A stretch of DNA of 49,946 nucleotides from Prochlorococcus sp. AG-424-E18. GTDB lineage: Bacteria > Cyanobacteriota > Cyanobacteriia > PCC-6307 > Cyanobiaceae. The stretch covers positions 1-49,946 of the forward strand of contig QCNC01000010.1 in the NCBI GenBank assembly GCA_003210155.1, written 5' to 3'. The position numbers were made by a program, and so were the translations under genes. Positions 40,301 through 49,946 of the stretch are shown one piece after another. The notes under the pieces were generated by a model that did no database searches, had not been told where the DNA came from, and worked only from the letters and a program-made list of their open reading frames with translations. The first letter of the stretch is position 1. Each line of letters begins with the position of its first letter.

Positions 40301-40641
40301 CTAGAGAACTTTTGAATTTAGGATTTAAATTAATCGCAACAAAAGGTACAGCTTCATATCTTGTGAATTTAGGAATTCAAGTTGGAGAAGTGCTAAAAGT
40401 TCATGAAGGAAGACCAAATATTGAGGACCTAATTCGTTCGGGACTTGTTCAATTAATAATTAATACTCCAATTGGCTCACAGGCTCTTCATGACGATGCT
40501 TATTTAAGACGTGCCGCAATAGAATATAATATTCCAACTTTTACAACTATTCCTGGAGCAAAGGCAGCAATTAAGGCGATCAAAGCTTTGCAATGCAATA
40601 AGATTAATACTTACTCTTTACAAGAAATCCATAATTTTTAA
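37345..40641 (+). CDS. carB: carbamoyl-phosphate synthase large subunit
   Basis: 1098 aa, normal for CarB. Two ATP-grasp halves repeat the motif: [27 protein letters not shown] at about 10-36 and [26 protein letters not shown] at about 574-600, each followed by its ATP site. The C-terminal domain ([18 protein letters not shown]...) is the allosteric MGS-like domain. Makes carbamoyl phosphate for arginine and pyrimidines with CarA, encoded elsewhere. It is divergent from the DUF3318 gene. Confidence 0.98.
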   Translation: MPQRGDLKKILILGSGPIVIGQACEFDYSGTQACKALRNAGYEIVLINSNPASIMTDPDIASKTYIEPLTPEIVSQIILREKPDAILPTMGGQTALNLAVKLSESDFLKQNNIELIGADLRAINKAEDRKLFKQSMEKINVNVCPSGIASNLDEAIEVSKKISSYPLIIRPAFTLGGVGGGIAFNLEEFVELCKSGLEESPSNQILIEKSLIGWKEFELEVMRDTADNVVIVCSIENLDPMGVHTGDSITVAPAQTLTDKEYQRLRDLSLKIIREVGVETGGSNIQFAINPSNGEVIVIEMNPRVSRSSALASKATGFPIAKIAALLSVGYTLDEIINDITKKTPACFEPSIDYVVTKIPRFAFEKFKGSSNTLSTAMKSVGESMAIGRSFEESFQKALRSLEVGVFGWECDSQDEFKNESQIKNSLRNPTSERILLIKKAMQLGKTNNYIQEVTNIDLWFIEKLRNIFNFENDFLKDKELYALDRDLMLHAKQLGFSDQQIAKLTNSEFFEVRGYRKKLNIIPLYKTVDTCSAEFASSTPYHYSTYEESFIDFNSQIFDSEISENSKSKKIMILGGGPNRIGQGIEFDYCCCHASYQSSTNGYKTIMVNSNPETVSTDYDTSDILYFEPVTLEDVLNIIEAENPYGLIVQFGGQTPLKLSLPLFEWLKSNDGIKTRSKILGTSPKSIDLAEDREEFTKILEELSIRQPLNGIARNQNEAEIVAKNIGFPLVVRPSYVLGGRAMEIVKDENELSRYISEAVKVSPDHPILLDQYLNNAIEIDVDALCDSEGSVVIAGLMEHVEPAGIHSGDSACCLPSISLSTSILENVRNWTKLIAQRLNVVGLINLQFAVINSNIKENKLFILEANPRASRTVPFVSKAIGKPVAKLATQLMQGFTLEELNFTEELTPKYQAVKEAVLPFKRFPGSDTLLGPEMRSTGEVMGLAKDFGIAYAKSELAAGNGVPSEGVAFLSTNDLDKKNLEEVARELLNLGFKLIATKGTASYLVNLGIQVGEVLKVHEGRPNIEDLIRSGLVQLIINTPIGSQALHDDAYLRRAAIEYNIPTFTTIPGAKAAIKAIKALQCNKINTYSLQEIHNF

Positions 40642-40645
40642 AATT

Positions 40646-40864
40646 TTATTCTAAGTTTTTTAGTTTTTCTCTTAATTGATTAACTAAAGAGTTTCGACTA
40701 ATTGAAAGTAATTTGAGAGTATCTTGATGCATCTTGAGTTGTGTCTCAGCTATTTGTAGTACTTTTATAGATTCTTTTATTTCATTAGAAAGTTCATTTA
40801 TTAAATATTTTTTGCCTTCAAAGGTTAAAACTGGATTAGCAGAATCATTTGTGTTTTCGCTCAT
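40646..40864 (-). CDS. DUF6447-like small coiled-coil protein (72 aa)
   Basis: MSENTNDSANPVLTFEGKKYLINELSNEIKESIKVLQIAETQLKMHQDT...: the VLTFEGKKYxINxLS opening followed by a long amphipathic helix with regular Leu/Ile heptads fits the DUF6447 type. Probably an oligomer. Convergent with carB with a 4-bp gap. Confidence 0.65.
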   Translation of the reverse strand: MSENTNDSANPVLTFEGKKYLINELSNEIKESIKVLQIAETQLKMHQDTLKLLSISRNSLVNQLREKLKNLE

Positions 40865-40894
40865 GGATTTACTTTTTTAATAAATAAGATAGAA

Positions 40895-42601
40895 CTATAA
40901 ATTTTTAATCAATTGTTTTTCACATAATTCTTTATAAATTCCAGGTTTATTTATTAAATCAATGTGTTTCCCAACTTCAATAATTTCACCTTTATCGAAA
41001 ACAACTATTTTATTGGCCTCTTGAGTAGTGGCTAATCTATGAGCAATTACAATAACTGTTCTATCTTTCATAGCTCTATTAAGTCCTTTTTGTACTTCAG
41101 ATTCTGATTCTGCATCTAACGCACTTGTGGCCTCATCTAAAAGGAGAATTGAGGGGTTCCCAAGTATTGCTCTTGCAATTGCTATCCTCTGTATCTGACC
41201 ACCTGAGAAATTTGATCCTCTTTCAGTTATTTCAGTTTCATATTTTGCAGGAAGCTTTTGAATGAAGTTGTGAGCGTTTGCTTTTCTTGCTGATTCGATA
41301 ACCTCTTCTTTGGTGAAATTTCTGCCCATTCTTATTACATCAATAATTGTTCCTGAAAACAAAAAAGGCTGTTGTTGTACTAATGCAATGTTTTTTCTAA
41401 TATCTTTTGTATTTAATATTTTGAGATTTTTATCATCTATAAAAATATCTCCATTATTTGGAGTTATAAACTTTAATATCAAACCTAACATTGTACTTTT
41501 ACCAGCTCCAGAAGCTCCAACAAATGCTGTGACTTCCCCTCTTTTAATTTCTAAATTGATATTTTTAAGTACTTGATTATCTTTTTCGTAAGCGAAATTT
41601 ACTTTTTTGAAACTTATCTTGCCTTCACAATTGGATATCCTTCGTAAATTTTCTTTATCATCTTCAACAGGTTCTTGATTTATATTTTTCAACCTTTTTA
41701 TTGAAGCTTCTGCCTGTTTATAATCATTAAAATTTGTACTTACATGGCTTATTGGATCAATAAGCATTAATATTGCTGCAAAAAAACTACTAAATTCTTC
41801 GCTTGTTAGAAGGCCTAGATTGATTCTTGCAGCTCCTAAACCTAATATTGCTAATATTCCAAATGCTTCAACAAATCCTACAACTGGATGTTGAAATGCA
41901 AGTAGTTTTAAAGTTTTATATTTTGCTTTTTTATTTGTACTTAATCTTTTATAAAATCTTTTTTCAATCCAATTTTCTGCTGCAAAAGCTCTTATCGTTG
42001 ACATTCCATTTATAGATTCACCTATTAATCCTGCTAAACTGCTTGTTGATTCTTGACTTTTTTCGGATGCTATTAAAACTCTTCTTCCAAAACTGTTAAC
42101 TGAAAGAATAATCAATGGTGCTAAAACGAATGTTGAAACTGTAAGTGACCAGTCCAAATAAAACATGTAGATTATTACCGCTAACAACTGTAAAGTGCAT
42201 GGAATAGTATCTTGGGCTGTTTTATAAATAACTTCGCTTACCCTGTCTGCATCTTCTGTAAGTCTATATGTGATGTCCCCGGATGAAATATTTTCAACGG
42301 AATTCATCTTTATTTTTTGAATTCTTCTAAATAAATTCCCTCTCATCACTTCACTAATTTCTAAAGATGGTTTTGCTATGAATACATCCTGTCCAAATTG
42401 AGCAGTTTTCTGAACTAAAAATACAAATAGAGATTTAATTATTATGCTAGAAACTTTTGAAAGATCACCTGACCCAATTGCTGGGATTAAGTTTCCAGCT
42501 AAATAAGCTAATAAAGGCCAACAAGCTACGTAAATAAGCATGCATATAAAACCCTTGATAAACCTATTTGAATATGGTCTGACTGGTGGTATTAGTCTCA
42601 A
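40895..42601 (-). CDS. ABC exporter, fused membrane and ATPase domains (MsbA-like)
   Basis: 568 aa half-transporter: six-helix membrane domain (about 1-300), then ATPase with Walker A VGASGAGKSTMLG, Q-loop QQQPF, signature NFSGGQIQRIAIARA, Walker B ILLLDEATSALD and H-loop VIAHRLATT. It should dimerise and export a lipid, peptide or drug-like substrate. Confidence 0.93.
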   Translation of the reverse strand: MRLIPPVRPYSNRFIKGFICMLIYVACWPLLAYLAGNLIPAIGSGDLSKVSSIIIKSLFVFLVQKTAQFGQDVFIAKPSLEISEVMRGNLFRRIQKIKMNSVENISSGDITYRLTEDADRVSEVIYKTAQDTIPCTLQLLAVIIYMFYLDWSLTVSTFVLAPLIILSVNSFGRRVLIASEKSQESTSSLAGLIGESINGMSTIRAFAAENWIEKRFYKRLSTNKKAKYKTLKLLAFQHPVVGFVEAFGILAILGLGAARINLGLLTSEEFSSFFAAILMLIDPISHVSTNFNDYKQAEASIKRLKNINQEPVEDDKENLRRISNCEGKISFKKVNFAYEKDNQVLKNINLEIKRGEVTAFVGASGAGKSTMLGLILKFITPNNGDIFIDDKNLKILNTKDIRKNIALVQQQPFLFSGTIIDVIRMGRNFTKEEVIESARKANAHNFIQKLPAKYETEITERGSNFSGGQIQRIAIARAILGNPSILLLDEATSALDAESESEVQKGLNRAMKDRTVIVIAHRLATTQEANKIVVFDKGEIIEVGKHIDLINKPGIYKELCEKQLIKNL

Positions 42602-42659
42602 GTTATTGTATATTTAATTGTTTATCCTACTTTATCAATATCTTTGGGTATAAAAAACA

Positions 42660-42836
42660 ATGAAATTGGATCAATTCTTAAAATGGAAAAATTTGGTATC
42701 TTCTGGTGGCGAAGCAAAAATTCTTATTAAATCGGGCTCTGTTAAGGTTAATGGTGTAATTGAAACTAGGAGAGGAAGGAAGTTAAACAAGGGAGATAAA
42801 GTAATATTTCTAAAAAATGAATTAATTTTTGAATAG
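42660..42836 (+). CDS. S4-domain RNA-binding protein
   Basis: ATG 42660: MKLDQFLKWKNLVSSGGEAK, ILIKSGSVKVNGVIETRRGR, KLNKGDKVIFLKNELIFE. This 58-aa stand-alone S4 domain (YbcJ/YaaA type) has LIKSGSVKVNGxxExRRGRKL, the RNA-binding helix-loop. Likely acts on rRNA or tRNA. 52 bp upstream of tpiA, same strand. Confidence 0.88.
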   Translation: MKLDQFLKWKNLVSSGGEAKILIKSGSVKVNGVIETRRGRKLNKGDKVIFLKNELIFE

Positions 42837-42888
42837 TTAGCTTATTCAACTCACTTTGTATTAGTATATTTTTCTTGGAGATAGTATT

Positions 42889-43614
42889 TTGAGAAAATCT
42901 GTAATTGCTGGTAATTGGAAAATGCACATGACTTGTGCTGAGGCTAAATCCTATTTAGAAAAGTTTATTCCTTTAATAAAAAACATAAAAGACGATCGTA
43001 AAATTGTTATTGCTCCTCCTTTTACAGCTATTTCAACCTTTTCGGATCATTCTGATTTTGATTATTTAGATATTTCTAGTCAAAATATACATTGGGAAGA
43101 TCAAGGGGCATTTACTGCAGAAATATCGCCAAAAATGCTTCTTGAACATGGTGTATCATATGCAATCGTTGGACATAGTGAACCAAGGAAATATTTTAGT
43201 GAAAGTGATGAACAAATTAATAAAAGAGCAGTTTTTGCTCAATCTAGTGGACTTACTCCAATAGTTTGTGTAGGAGAAACATTAGAACAAAGAGAGAGAG
43301 GAGAAGCTGTTAGAGTTATTACTAGACAGGTTGAACAAGGATTAGAAAATGCAGATCCATCTAATTTAATTGTTGCCTATGAACCAATATGGGCTATTGG
43401 CACTGGTAAAACATGCGAGGCAGAAGACGCTAATAAGATATGTTCTTTGATTCGGAAATTAATAGGTTTTGATGATGTAATTATTCAATATGGTGGATCT
43501 GTTAAACCTAATAATATTGACGAAATCATGTCAATGAGTGATATAGATGGGGTGTTAGTTGGAGGGGCCTCATTAGATCCGAATAGTTTTGCGAGAATTG
43601 CAAATTATCAATAA
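42889..43614 (+). CDS. tpiA: triosephosphate isomerase
   Basis: TTG start, 241 aa. AGNWKMH (Asn9, Lys11 active-site residues), VGHSEPR with the catalytic His (about residue 97), [11 protein letters not shown] with the catalytic Glu, and [10 protein letters not shown] / [10 protein letters not shown] phosphate loops are all present. Interconverts DHAP and G3P in glycolysis and the Calvin cycle. Its end overlaps folP. Confidence 0.98.
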   Translation: MRKSVIAGNWKMHMTCAEAKSYLEKFIPLIKNIKDDRKIVIAPPFTAISTFSDHSDFDYLDISSQNIHWEDQGAFTAEISPKMLLEHGVSYAIVGHSEPRKYFSESDEQINKRAVFAQSSGLTPIVCVGETLEQRERGEAVRVITRQVEQGLENADPSNLIVAYEPIWAIGTGKTCEAEDANKICSLIRKLIGFDDVIIQYGGSVKPNNIDEIMSMSDIDGVLVGGASLDPNSFARIANYQ

Positions 43615-44443
43615 GAAAAATCCATGGCCAAAAGGCTGGGGCCAAAAAACTTCAATTATGGGGGTTATTAATTTAACTCCTGATTCATTTAGTGATGGTG
43701 GGGAATTACACTCCTCAAAAAAAGTTATAGATCAAGTTGACCATTTCTTGAAAAATGGTGTTGATGTTATTGATCTTGGTGCTCAAAGTACGAGACCTGG
43801 GGCTGAAGAAGTTGGATCTACTATAGAAATAAAAAGATTGATTCCATCTCTAAAATTAATAAAATCTGAATTTCCAGATGTTTTAATTTCTATTGATACT
43901 TTTAATTCTGAAGTGGCTTACGAGGCTCTTTTAAATGGTGCTAACTGGATAAATGATGTCACGGGGGGAAGAAGAGATATAAAAATTTTGGATGTTGTAT
44001 CAAAATTCAACTGTCCATTCGTAATAACTCATAGTCGTGGTAATAGTCAAAATATGAATCAACTTTCTAATTACCAGAATGTATTGAGTGAGGTTATGTG
44101 CTCCATTGATAATTTAATAAAAAATGCTTTAGAAAAAAATATATCTGAAAGAAATATAATAGTGGATCCTGGAATTGGTTTTTCAAAGGATATCATTCAT
44201 AATTTGGAAATCTTGAGAAACTTAGATGTATTTAAAAAATGGAATTTGCCAATTTTGATAGGTGCATCTAGGAAGAGATTTATAGGAGAAATTTTGAATG
44301 AGAAAAATCCCAAAGAAAGAGATATAGGAACACTTGCAATAAGTTGTCTTTGTTCTCAATTTAAAATTGACATTGTGAGGGTTCACAACGTCAAACTAAA
44401 TCATCAAATCCTGAAAGTAGCTGATAAGATTTACAGAAAATAA
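43589..44443 (+). CDS. folP: dihydropteroate synthase
   Basis: 284 aa. [50 protein letters not shown] and [10 protein letters not shown] are the DHPS signatures in order. Joins pABA to the pterin pyrophosphate in folate synthesis. The frame starts with TTG codons at 43589 and 43598 inside tpiA; the exact start is uncertain, but it is translationally overlapped. Confidence 0.97.
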   Translation: MRELQIINKKNPWPKGWGQKTSIMGVINLTPDSFSDGGELHSSKKVIDQVDHFLKNGVDVIDLGAQSTRPGAEEVGSTIEIKRLIPSLKLIKSEFPDVLISIDTFNSEVAYEALLNGANWINDVTGGRRDIKILDVVSKFNCPFVITHSRGNSQNMNQLSNYQNVLSEVMCSIDNLIKNALEKNISERNIIVDPGIGFSKDIIHNLEILRNLDVFKKWNLPILIGASRKRFIGEILNEKNPKERDIGTLAISCLCSQFKIDIVRVHNVKLNHQILKVADKIYRK

Positions 44444-44451
44444 TAAATTTA

Positions 44452-47400
44452 TTATTCTTTAACTCCTTCGATTTTATCCTCTACCTCTTGGTATAGATCT
44501 TTCAACTGTTCAATATTCTCATCTGAAGTTTCCCAATATCCCCTACCATTAACTTCTAGCAAAGTTCCAACAATTCTTCTGAAACTATTAGGATTAAGAT
44601 CCATTAATCTTTTCCTCATCTCTTCGTCATTTATAAATGTTTCATTAGTTTCTTCATATACAAAATTATCTACTTGACCACTTGTCGCACTCCAACCAAG
44701 AGTGTAATTAAGTCTGTTAGAAAGTTCTCTAACTCCTTCATAACCAGATTTAAGCATACCTTCATACCACTTAGGATTTAAAAGTTTTGTCCTTGAGTCT
44801 AATCTGATGGTTTCTCCAAGTGTTCTAACTTGAGCATTAGATGTAGTAGTGTCTGCTATATAGCTACTTGGTTCTTTCCCGTCATCTCTAAGTGTCTTAA
44901 TCAATTTTGTTGGATCAGAATCAAAATAATGACTTACATCTGTTAGTGAAATCTCTGAAGAATCAAGGTTTTGAAATGTAACATCTGCTGTTTTCATTAC
45001 TGACTCAAATACCTCTCTTTTTTGATTCATCTCACCTGGATTATCAGCATTAAAAGCATATGTTTTGCGTGATAAATACATTTCTTGTAGTTCATTTTCT
45101 TCCTCCCAAGTTGAGTTTTCTACAGCTAAATTAACATTTGAACTGTAGCTTCCACTTGCGTTAGAGAATACTCTTGCTGAAGCTTCTCTGATAGAGGTAC
45201 CTTCTTTTTCTGCTTGTTCTAGTGAATGTTTCCTTACAAAATTAGATTCCAATGGCTCATCAGCCTCAGCCGCTAATTTGACCGCCTGATCTATTAATGC
45301 CATCTGATTTATGAATAAATCTCTAAAAACTCCCGAGCAGTTAACAACTACATCTATTCTTGGCCTACCTAATTCTTCTAAAGGGATTAATTCTAATTTG
45401 TTGATTCTTCCAACAGAATCTGGTTTTGGTTTTACACCAACAAACCATAAGATTTGAGCAAGTGATTCTCCATAAGTTTTGATGTTATCAGTACCCCATA
45501 AAACACAAGCAATTGTTTCAGGCCAGGTCCCTTGCTCTTCCTTTTGTCTCTCAATTAATTTGTCAACAACCGACTTTGCAGCAGCTACTGCTGCTGTAGT
45601 AGGGATTGATTGTGGATCAAGTGCATGGATATTTTTACCACTGGGTAAAACACCTGGATTTCGTATGGGATCTCCACCTGGTCCAGGTAAAACATAATTT
45701 CCATCTAATGCTTTAATGAGGCTATCCATTTCTTTATCAGCACAGACCTGTTCTAAACAGAAAAGTAAGTAATCAAATAATTTATTTAATTCCTTCTGGT
45801 TTACTTCATTAAATCCATTTAAGTTACAGACCCTTAGCCAAGGGGTTGGTAAATTCAAACCAAATACTTTAAGGAAGTCAAATAATTTGGAAAGAAGTGA
45901 TTTTTCTAAATAAACTCTGCCATCAACAATTTTTAAAGAGTTGACCATCGCAAAAATAGACTCTCTAGCTGTCTTTATGATTTTTTCATTTAGCTCTACA
46001 AATTTGAGTTCACCTTTATTATTACCATCATAAATTTGTTCAATATTTAGACCTATTGATTCAGCTAGCAATCCAGGAAGAGATCTTAATCCTTCTTGCT
46101 CTCTCTCTAATGATGCAATATTTACAAGAGTTGCGACTGCTTCTTCAGCTGTTGGAGCTTCTCCAATAGTATGAAGACCGCAAGGTAATAATCTACTTTC
46201 AATTTCCATCAACTGTTTATAGATATTACCAACAAATAAATCTCTTTCATCAATTGAGAGTTCTTCTACATCTTTTGATGGGAGCTCAACATCTTTGTCA
46301 AGATTACATTGTTTAGAAGTCTCGACTATTGCATTAACTATTTGAATGCCCCTACTATTTTCTCTTAATTGTTGATAGGAACCAACAAGTTCGCTTAGTT
46401 CTTTAAGTCCTTTGTAGAGTCCTGCATTTTCTGCTGGAGGAGTTAGATAGCTAATGGTTGAGGCGTAACCTCTTCTTTTCGCGATTGTTGCTTCAGAAGG
46501 ATTATTAGCAGCATAGTAATACAAATTAGGTAATGATCCAATGAGAGAATCCGGATAACATGTTTCACTCATGCCCATCTGTTTACCAGGCATAAATTCG
46601 AGTGATCCGTGAGTTCCAAAATGAAGAACAGCATCAGCTCCCCAGATTTTTTCTACATAAGTGTAATAAGCGGCAAAACCGTGATGAGGACTGGCACTTC
46701 TTGAATAAAGTAACCTCATTGGATCACCCTCGTAACCGAATGTAGGTTGTACACCTATAAAAACATTTCCAAAATGTTTTCCATAAATAAGTAAATTTTG
46801 ACCGTCACTATTTAGGTTTCCAGGAGGTTTACCCCAATTCTCTTCAAGTCTTTGTGAATATGGTGTGAACTCTTCGTATTCTTTTACTGACATTTTATGA
46901 GCAATATTTAACTCGGGAGAGCCGTCCATTGCTTCAGGGTTATTAATTACTTTTTCCATTAATTCTTTTGAATTGCTTGGAAGTTCATCTATTTGATATC
47001 CTTTCGATTTCATTTCAAGGAGGACTCTATAAATTGAACCGAAAACATTTAAGTATGCTGCAGTACCAACATTACCTTTGTCTGGTGGAAAACTAAATAC
47101 TGTGATGGCTAATTTTTTTTCCTTTCTTTGTTTGACTCTTAAAGTTGACCATTTTATGGCTCTTTCAGCTATTACATCAACTCGATCTTGGAGCGTATGC
47201 GCTTTACCTGTAGCATCATCACGACCTGAAAGAATAATAGGTTCAATAGCACCATCAAGCTCTGGAATTGCAATTTGAAGTGCTACCTGAACTGGGTGTA
47301 AACCTAGATCACTATCTTCCCATTCTTGTGTGGTTTGGAAGACTAATGGAAGTGCAACCATATAGGGTCTGTTTAACCTTTTTAGAGCTTCAATAGCTTT

Positions 47401-48462
47401 AGGATGATCTTGTCTTGCTGGCCCACCAACTAGTGCAAATCCAGTTAGAGATACAACTCCGTCTACTATAGGTTGATCTTTATTTATGGAATCATAATAA
47501 AATTCATTTACTGGTTTAGAAAAATCTAGACCTCCACAAAAAATAGGTAGTACTCTCGCACCTCTGTATTCCAATTCTTGAATAACAGCAACGTAATGAG
47601 CATCATCTCCCGTAACAATATGACTCCTTTGAAGCACTAAACCTATTGTTGGAGTTTTGTCATCTTTAGGATTTATATCTTTTCTATTATTTTCCCAATT
47701 TTGATATTCTTTAAGACTTTCAAACATGCAAGGAGCAAGAGGATGCCAAATTCCTAAATCTGGGAATGTTTCTGGGTCTTGAATTTTGAATTCTTCTATT
47801 TGATCTTTTATAATCTCTGAAACAGCATACTTTTCAGAAATCATTAACAAAAAGTTTTTTAAGTTCTCAGTGGTACCACCTAACCAGTACTGAAAACTCA
47901 GAATAAATGTTCTAGCATCTTGAGCTTTTTCTACTGGTAGATATTTAAGTATAGAAGGTAGTGTATTTAATAACTTCAACATTGAATCTTGGAAACTTGC
48001 TCCATCAGATTCTTTTTTCTTTTTTATTAAATCTCCAATAATACTTTTAGATTGACCAAGTTGGGCCATGCTAAATGAACCTAACTTATTTAATCTCATT
48101 ACCTCTGGCATAGAGGGGAAAACTATTGATGCTTTTAGTTTGTCTCTAAATGGAGATACTGCATCAACCACTTTTTGAGCAAGGTCTTCAATGAAAATTA
48201 GAGAAGCTACGAATATATCTGCCTTAGCTATATCTTCTTTAAAATCTTCAAAATTACTATCATTCCTAAGTTCTTCGATGAGATAGCCACTAAGGTCTAT
48301 ACCTATTGGCCCATTCATTTTATTTATCGACTTTGCAGCTTCCGTTAAGGAATTTTGGTATTGTGGCTCAAGGACAACATAAACTGCTTTTATTACAACT
48401 TTGTGTTTGTTATCCTCAACAGGAGATACTCTGCGGTTTGCTGAGCGGACCTGCGTAAACAT
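44452..48462 (-). CDS. chlH: magnesium chelatase subunit H
   Basis: 1336 aa, normal for ChlH. Contains the CobN/ChlH core: [76 protein letters not shown] block as [18 protein letters not shown], and [15 protein letters not shown]. It binds protoporphyrin IX and, with ChlI and ChlD, inserts Mg as the first step to chlorophyll. Convergent with folP, divergent from dapB. Confidence 0.98.
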   Translation of the reverse strand: MFTQVRSANRRVSPVEDNKHKVVIKAVYVVLEPQYQNSLTEAAKSINKMNGPIGIDLSGYLIEELRNDSNFEDFKEDIAKADIFVASLIFIEDLAQKVVDAVSPFRDKLKASIVFPSMPEVMRLNKLGSFSMAQLGQSKSIIGDLIKKKKESDGASFQDSMLKLLNTLPSILKYLPVEKAQDARTFILSFQYWLGGTTENLKNFLLMISEKYAVSEIIKDQIEEFKIQDPETFPDLGIWHPLAPCMFESLKEYQNWENNRKDINPKDDKTPTIGLVLQRSHIVTGDDAHYVAVIQELEYRGARVLPIFCGGLDFSKPVNEFYYDSINKDQPIVDGVVSLTGFALVGGPARQDHPKAIEALKRLNRPYMVALPLVFQTTQEWEDSDLGLHPVQVALQIAIPELDGAIEPIILSGRDDATGKAHTLQDRVDVIAERAIKWSTLRVKQRKEKKLAITVFSFPPDKGNVGTAAYLNVFGSIYRVLLEMKSKGYQIDELPSNSKELMEKVINNPEAMDGSPELNIAHKMSVKEYEEFTPYSQRLEENWGKPPGNLNSDGQNLLIYGKHFGNVFIGVQPTFGYEGDPMRLLYSRSASPHHGFAAYYTYVEKIWGADAVLHFGTHGSLEFMPGKQMGMSETCYPDSLIGSLPNLYYYAANNPSEATIAKRRGYASTISYLTPPAENAGLYKGLKELSELVGSYQQLRENSRGIQIVNAIVETSKQCNLDKDVELPSKDVEELSIDERDLFVGNIYKQLMEIESRLLPCGLHTIGEAPTAEEAVATLVNIASLEREQEGLRSLPGLLAESIGLNIEQIYDGNNKGELKFVELNEKIIKTARESIFAMVNSLKIVDGRVYLEKSLLSKLFDFLKVFGLNLPTPWLRVCNLNGFNEVNQKELNKLFDYLLFCLEQVCADKEMDSLIKALDGNYVLPGPGGDPIRNPGVLPSGKNIHALDPQSIPTTAAVAAAKSVVDKLIERQKEEQGTWPETIACVLWGTDNIKTYGESLAQILWFVGVKPKPDSVGRINKLELIPLEELGRPRIDVVVNCSGVFRDLFINQMALIDQAVKLAAEADEPLESNFVRKHSLEQAEKEGTSIREASARVFSNASGSYSSNVNLAVENSTWEEENELQEMYLSRKTYAFNADNPGEMNQKREVFESVMKTADVTFQNLDSSEISLTDVSHYFDSDPTKLIKTLRDDGKEPSSYIADTTTSNAQVRTLGETIRLDSRTKLLNPKWYEGMLKSGYEGVRELSNRLNYTLGWSATSGQVDNFVYEETNETFINDEEMRKRLMDLNPNSFRRIVGTLLEVNGRGYWETSDENIEQLKDLYQEVEDKIEGVKE

Positions 48463-48564
48463 TGATTTTCTTTAAGTATTTCTACCAGCCTACGAATGAA
48501 AAGACGTTATTGTGTGCAATATAAATAGCGTGTAACAACCTTTAAAAAAAATTTTTTAAAAAAA

Positions 48565-49413
48565 ATGATTGAAAATTCTAAAAAACCCGTACCAGTACTA
48601 GTTTCCGGAGCTTTAGGCAGAATGGGTAGCGAAGTTATTAATACTGTATTAAATTCTACAGATTGTGAACTTGTGGCAGCAATCGACATAAACGAAAAGA
48701 ACAATGGCTCAAATATTTCTGAATTATTGAAGGTAAAAAATTGTGATGTTTTTGTTTCAAATGATTTTGAAGGGACTTTATGTTCAGTTAGTCAAAATTA
48801 TAGAAATGAAAAAATCAAACCTGTGTTGGTTGATTTTACTCATCCTGATTCTGTATATGAGAATACCAGATCAGCTATTGCATATGGGGTATCACCCGTA
48901 GTAGGGACTACAGGTCTAAGCCCTGCGCAAATACAAGATTTGTCTGTTTTTGCTAAGAAAGCATCGATTGGTTGTGCAATAATTCCAAATTTTTCAGTAG
49001 GTATGGTTCTTCTTCAGCAGGCGGCATCTGTAGCTGCAAGGTTTTATGACAATATTGAATTAATTGAGATGCATCATAATCAAAAAGCTGATTCTCCTAG
49101 TGGGACGTGTATAAAAACTGCAGAAATGATTGAAGAATATCCAAAAAAATTTAATCAGAATTTAGTAAAAGAGTCTGAGTCATTGAAAGGTGTACGGGGT
49201 GGGCTAAGAGATTCAGGAATTAATATTCATTCTGTACGATTACCAGGATTACTCGCTCATCAATTAGTAATTATGGGATCTCCAGGTGAAACTTACACAA
49301 TTAAACATGACACTATTGATAGAAAGGCCTATATGCCAGGAGTTTTACAGGCTATTAAAAAAGTTGGTAATTATGAAACTCTAGTTTACGGTCTTGAAAA
49401 ATTGATTTTTTAA
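48565..49413 (+). CDS. dapB: 4-hydroxy-tetrahydrodipicolinate reductase
   Basis: 282 aa. [12 protein letters not shown] is the NAD(P)H fold, GTTGLSP the cofactor loop, [14 protein letters not shown] the DapB signature with catalytic His and Lys, and [19 protein letters not shown] the C-terminal block. Lysine and diaminopimelate synthesis. Preceded by a long A run and divergent from chlH by about 100 bp. Confidence 0.97.
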   Translation: MIENSKKPVPVLVSGALGRMGSEVINTVLNSTDCELVAAIDINEKNNGSNISELLKVKNCDVFVSNDFEGTLCSVSQNYRNEKIKPVLVDFTHPDSVYENTRSAIAYGVSPVVGTTGLSPAQIQDLSVFAKKASIGCAIIPNFSVGMVLLQQAASVAARFYDNIELIEMHHNQKADSPSGTCIKTAEMIEEYPKKFNQNLVKESESLKGVRGGLRDSGINIHSVRLPGLLAHQLVIMGSPGETYTIKHDTIDRKAYMPGVLQAIKKVGNYETLVYGLEKLIF

Positions 49414-49414
49414 A

Positions 49415-49663
49415 ATGATAATTCCAATTAATTCAAGTCAAATTTCAAAACTTATTCCTGCAGTTGGTACAGGAAGTCAATTTAAGTACGCGTTGGGAAA
49501 TCCGAGAAAAATTCTTCAAAGAGTAATAGTTTCTTCAATTGGTGGATTTATCTCATTAATTATCAGTTCGACTGGAGATCAAACTAATAATTTCTGGTTA
49601 TTCCTATGTGTAGGTTTCTTTTTGTATATAATCTGGGGTCTTATTTTTCATCGTATTGTATAA
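49415..49663 (+). CDS. two-helix membrane protein (82 aa)
   Basis: ATG one base after dapB stop: MIIPINSSQISKLIPAVGTGSQFKYALGNPRKILQR, then helices VIVSSIGGFISLIISSTG and NNFWLFLCVGFFLYIIWGLIF. Coupled to dapB. The SQFKYALGNPRKxLQRxxxS opening looks like a conserved cyanobacterial membrane family; role unknown. Confidence 0.65.
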   Translation: MIIPINSSQISKLIPAVGTGSQFKYALGNPRKILQRVIVSSIGGFISLIISSTGDQTNNFWLFLCVGFFLYIIWGLIFHRIV

Positions 49664-49670
49664 GCATCAA

Positions 49671-49946
49671 CTATCTATTCAGATAAATATAGCAAATTTC
49701 CTCAAATGCCGGTCTTAATAAATAGGGGTACTCACCAACCCATAAGTTAATTTCAGGAAGCCAAGCATCGGTCAAATAAAAATCCCTGTCAAAATTACGA
49801 TTATACGATGTTATTAAACATCTAATACTCGAACCAACCCTAATTTGACTGTGCTTATTTTCCATAGGAAAACTTAATTTTTCAAAATAGCCATCTTCAT
49901 CTTCTAATTCAAGTACTAACCAAGTCCTTTTGTTTTCGATAACTTC
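49671..49946 (-). CDS. hypothetical protein, N-terminus beyond the window
   Basis: The frame is open from the window edge to TAA at 49671, with 91 residues visible: ...KRTWLVLELEDEDGYFEKLSFPME, SSIRCLITSYNRNFDRDFYLTDAWLP, EINLWVGEYPYLLRPAFEEICYIYLNR. An internal ATG at 49865 is not needed. Mixed alpha/beta, soluble. Family not recognised. Confidence 0.6.
   Translation of the reverse strand, partial: EVIENKRTWLVLELEDEDGYFEKLSFPMENKHSQIRVGSSIRCLITSYNRNFDRDFYLTDAWLPEINLWVGEYPYLLRPAFEEICYIYLNR

Noticed and set aside
45479..45697. Frames antisense to chlH, carB, pepN and the ABC exporter
   Set aside because: They are shadows of long, clearly identified genes.

Overview
The window looks like a high-light-adapted Prochlorococcus chromosome. 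The DNA is very AT-rich and gene-dense with short spacers, TTG/GTG starts are common, and many proteins are tiny with a single membrane helix. The core genes are picocyanobacterial: chlH, Ycf36/DUF1230, DUF2862 and DUF3318 proteins, DUF3303 proteins, and several high-light-inducible (hli) genes. The species call is inference from content; nothing was searched.

Region 1 (1-24740) is core chromosome: a glutathione peroxidase, purT, pepN, a metallo-beta-lactamase-fold protein, a DCC thiol oxidoreductase, a GNAT acetyltransferase, an S51 peptidase, an MTHFR-like protein beside a flavin oxidoreductase, a P-loop kinase, an HhH protein, rpsU, a deoxyribosyltransferase/phosphoribosyltransferase operon, an HNH nuclease, a TSUP permease and a three-gene ABC-2 exporter. 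Unnamed small proteins lie between them.

Region 2 (24741-34751, about 10 kb) is a genomic island. It is bounded by a complete initiator tRNA-fMet with terminator on the right and, on the left, a copy of that terminator plus only the 3' part of the tRNA, as left by integration into a tRNA gene. I see no integrase. Inside are a cluster of TGTTACAC half-sites next to the left end, a MarR regulator - unknown - ClpS operon, five hli genes interleaved with membrane microproteins of 28-60 residues, a 30-bp element shared by two hli upstream regions, secreted proteins, a remnant of a duplicated signal-peptide gene, and two copies of a CCCCATCACC-plus-terminator element. A third copy lies outside at 20.4 kb.

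Region 3 (34796-49946) is core metabolism: asparaginase, Ycf36, rsfS, DUF3318, carB, a DUF6447-like protein, an MsbA-type ABC exporter, an S4 protein, tpiA, folP, chlH and dapB.

The most interesting parts are the island architecture, the CCCCATCACC putative small-RNA family, and the island ClpS, which has an altered N-degron pocket and sits behind a MarR gene. Small genes too short for routine calling were read by hand on both strands and carry lower confidence.
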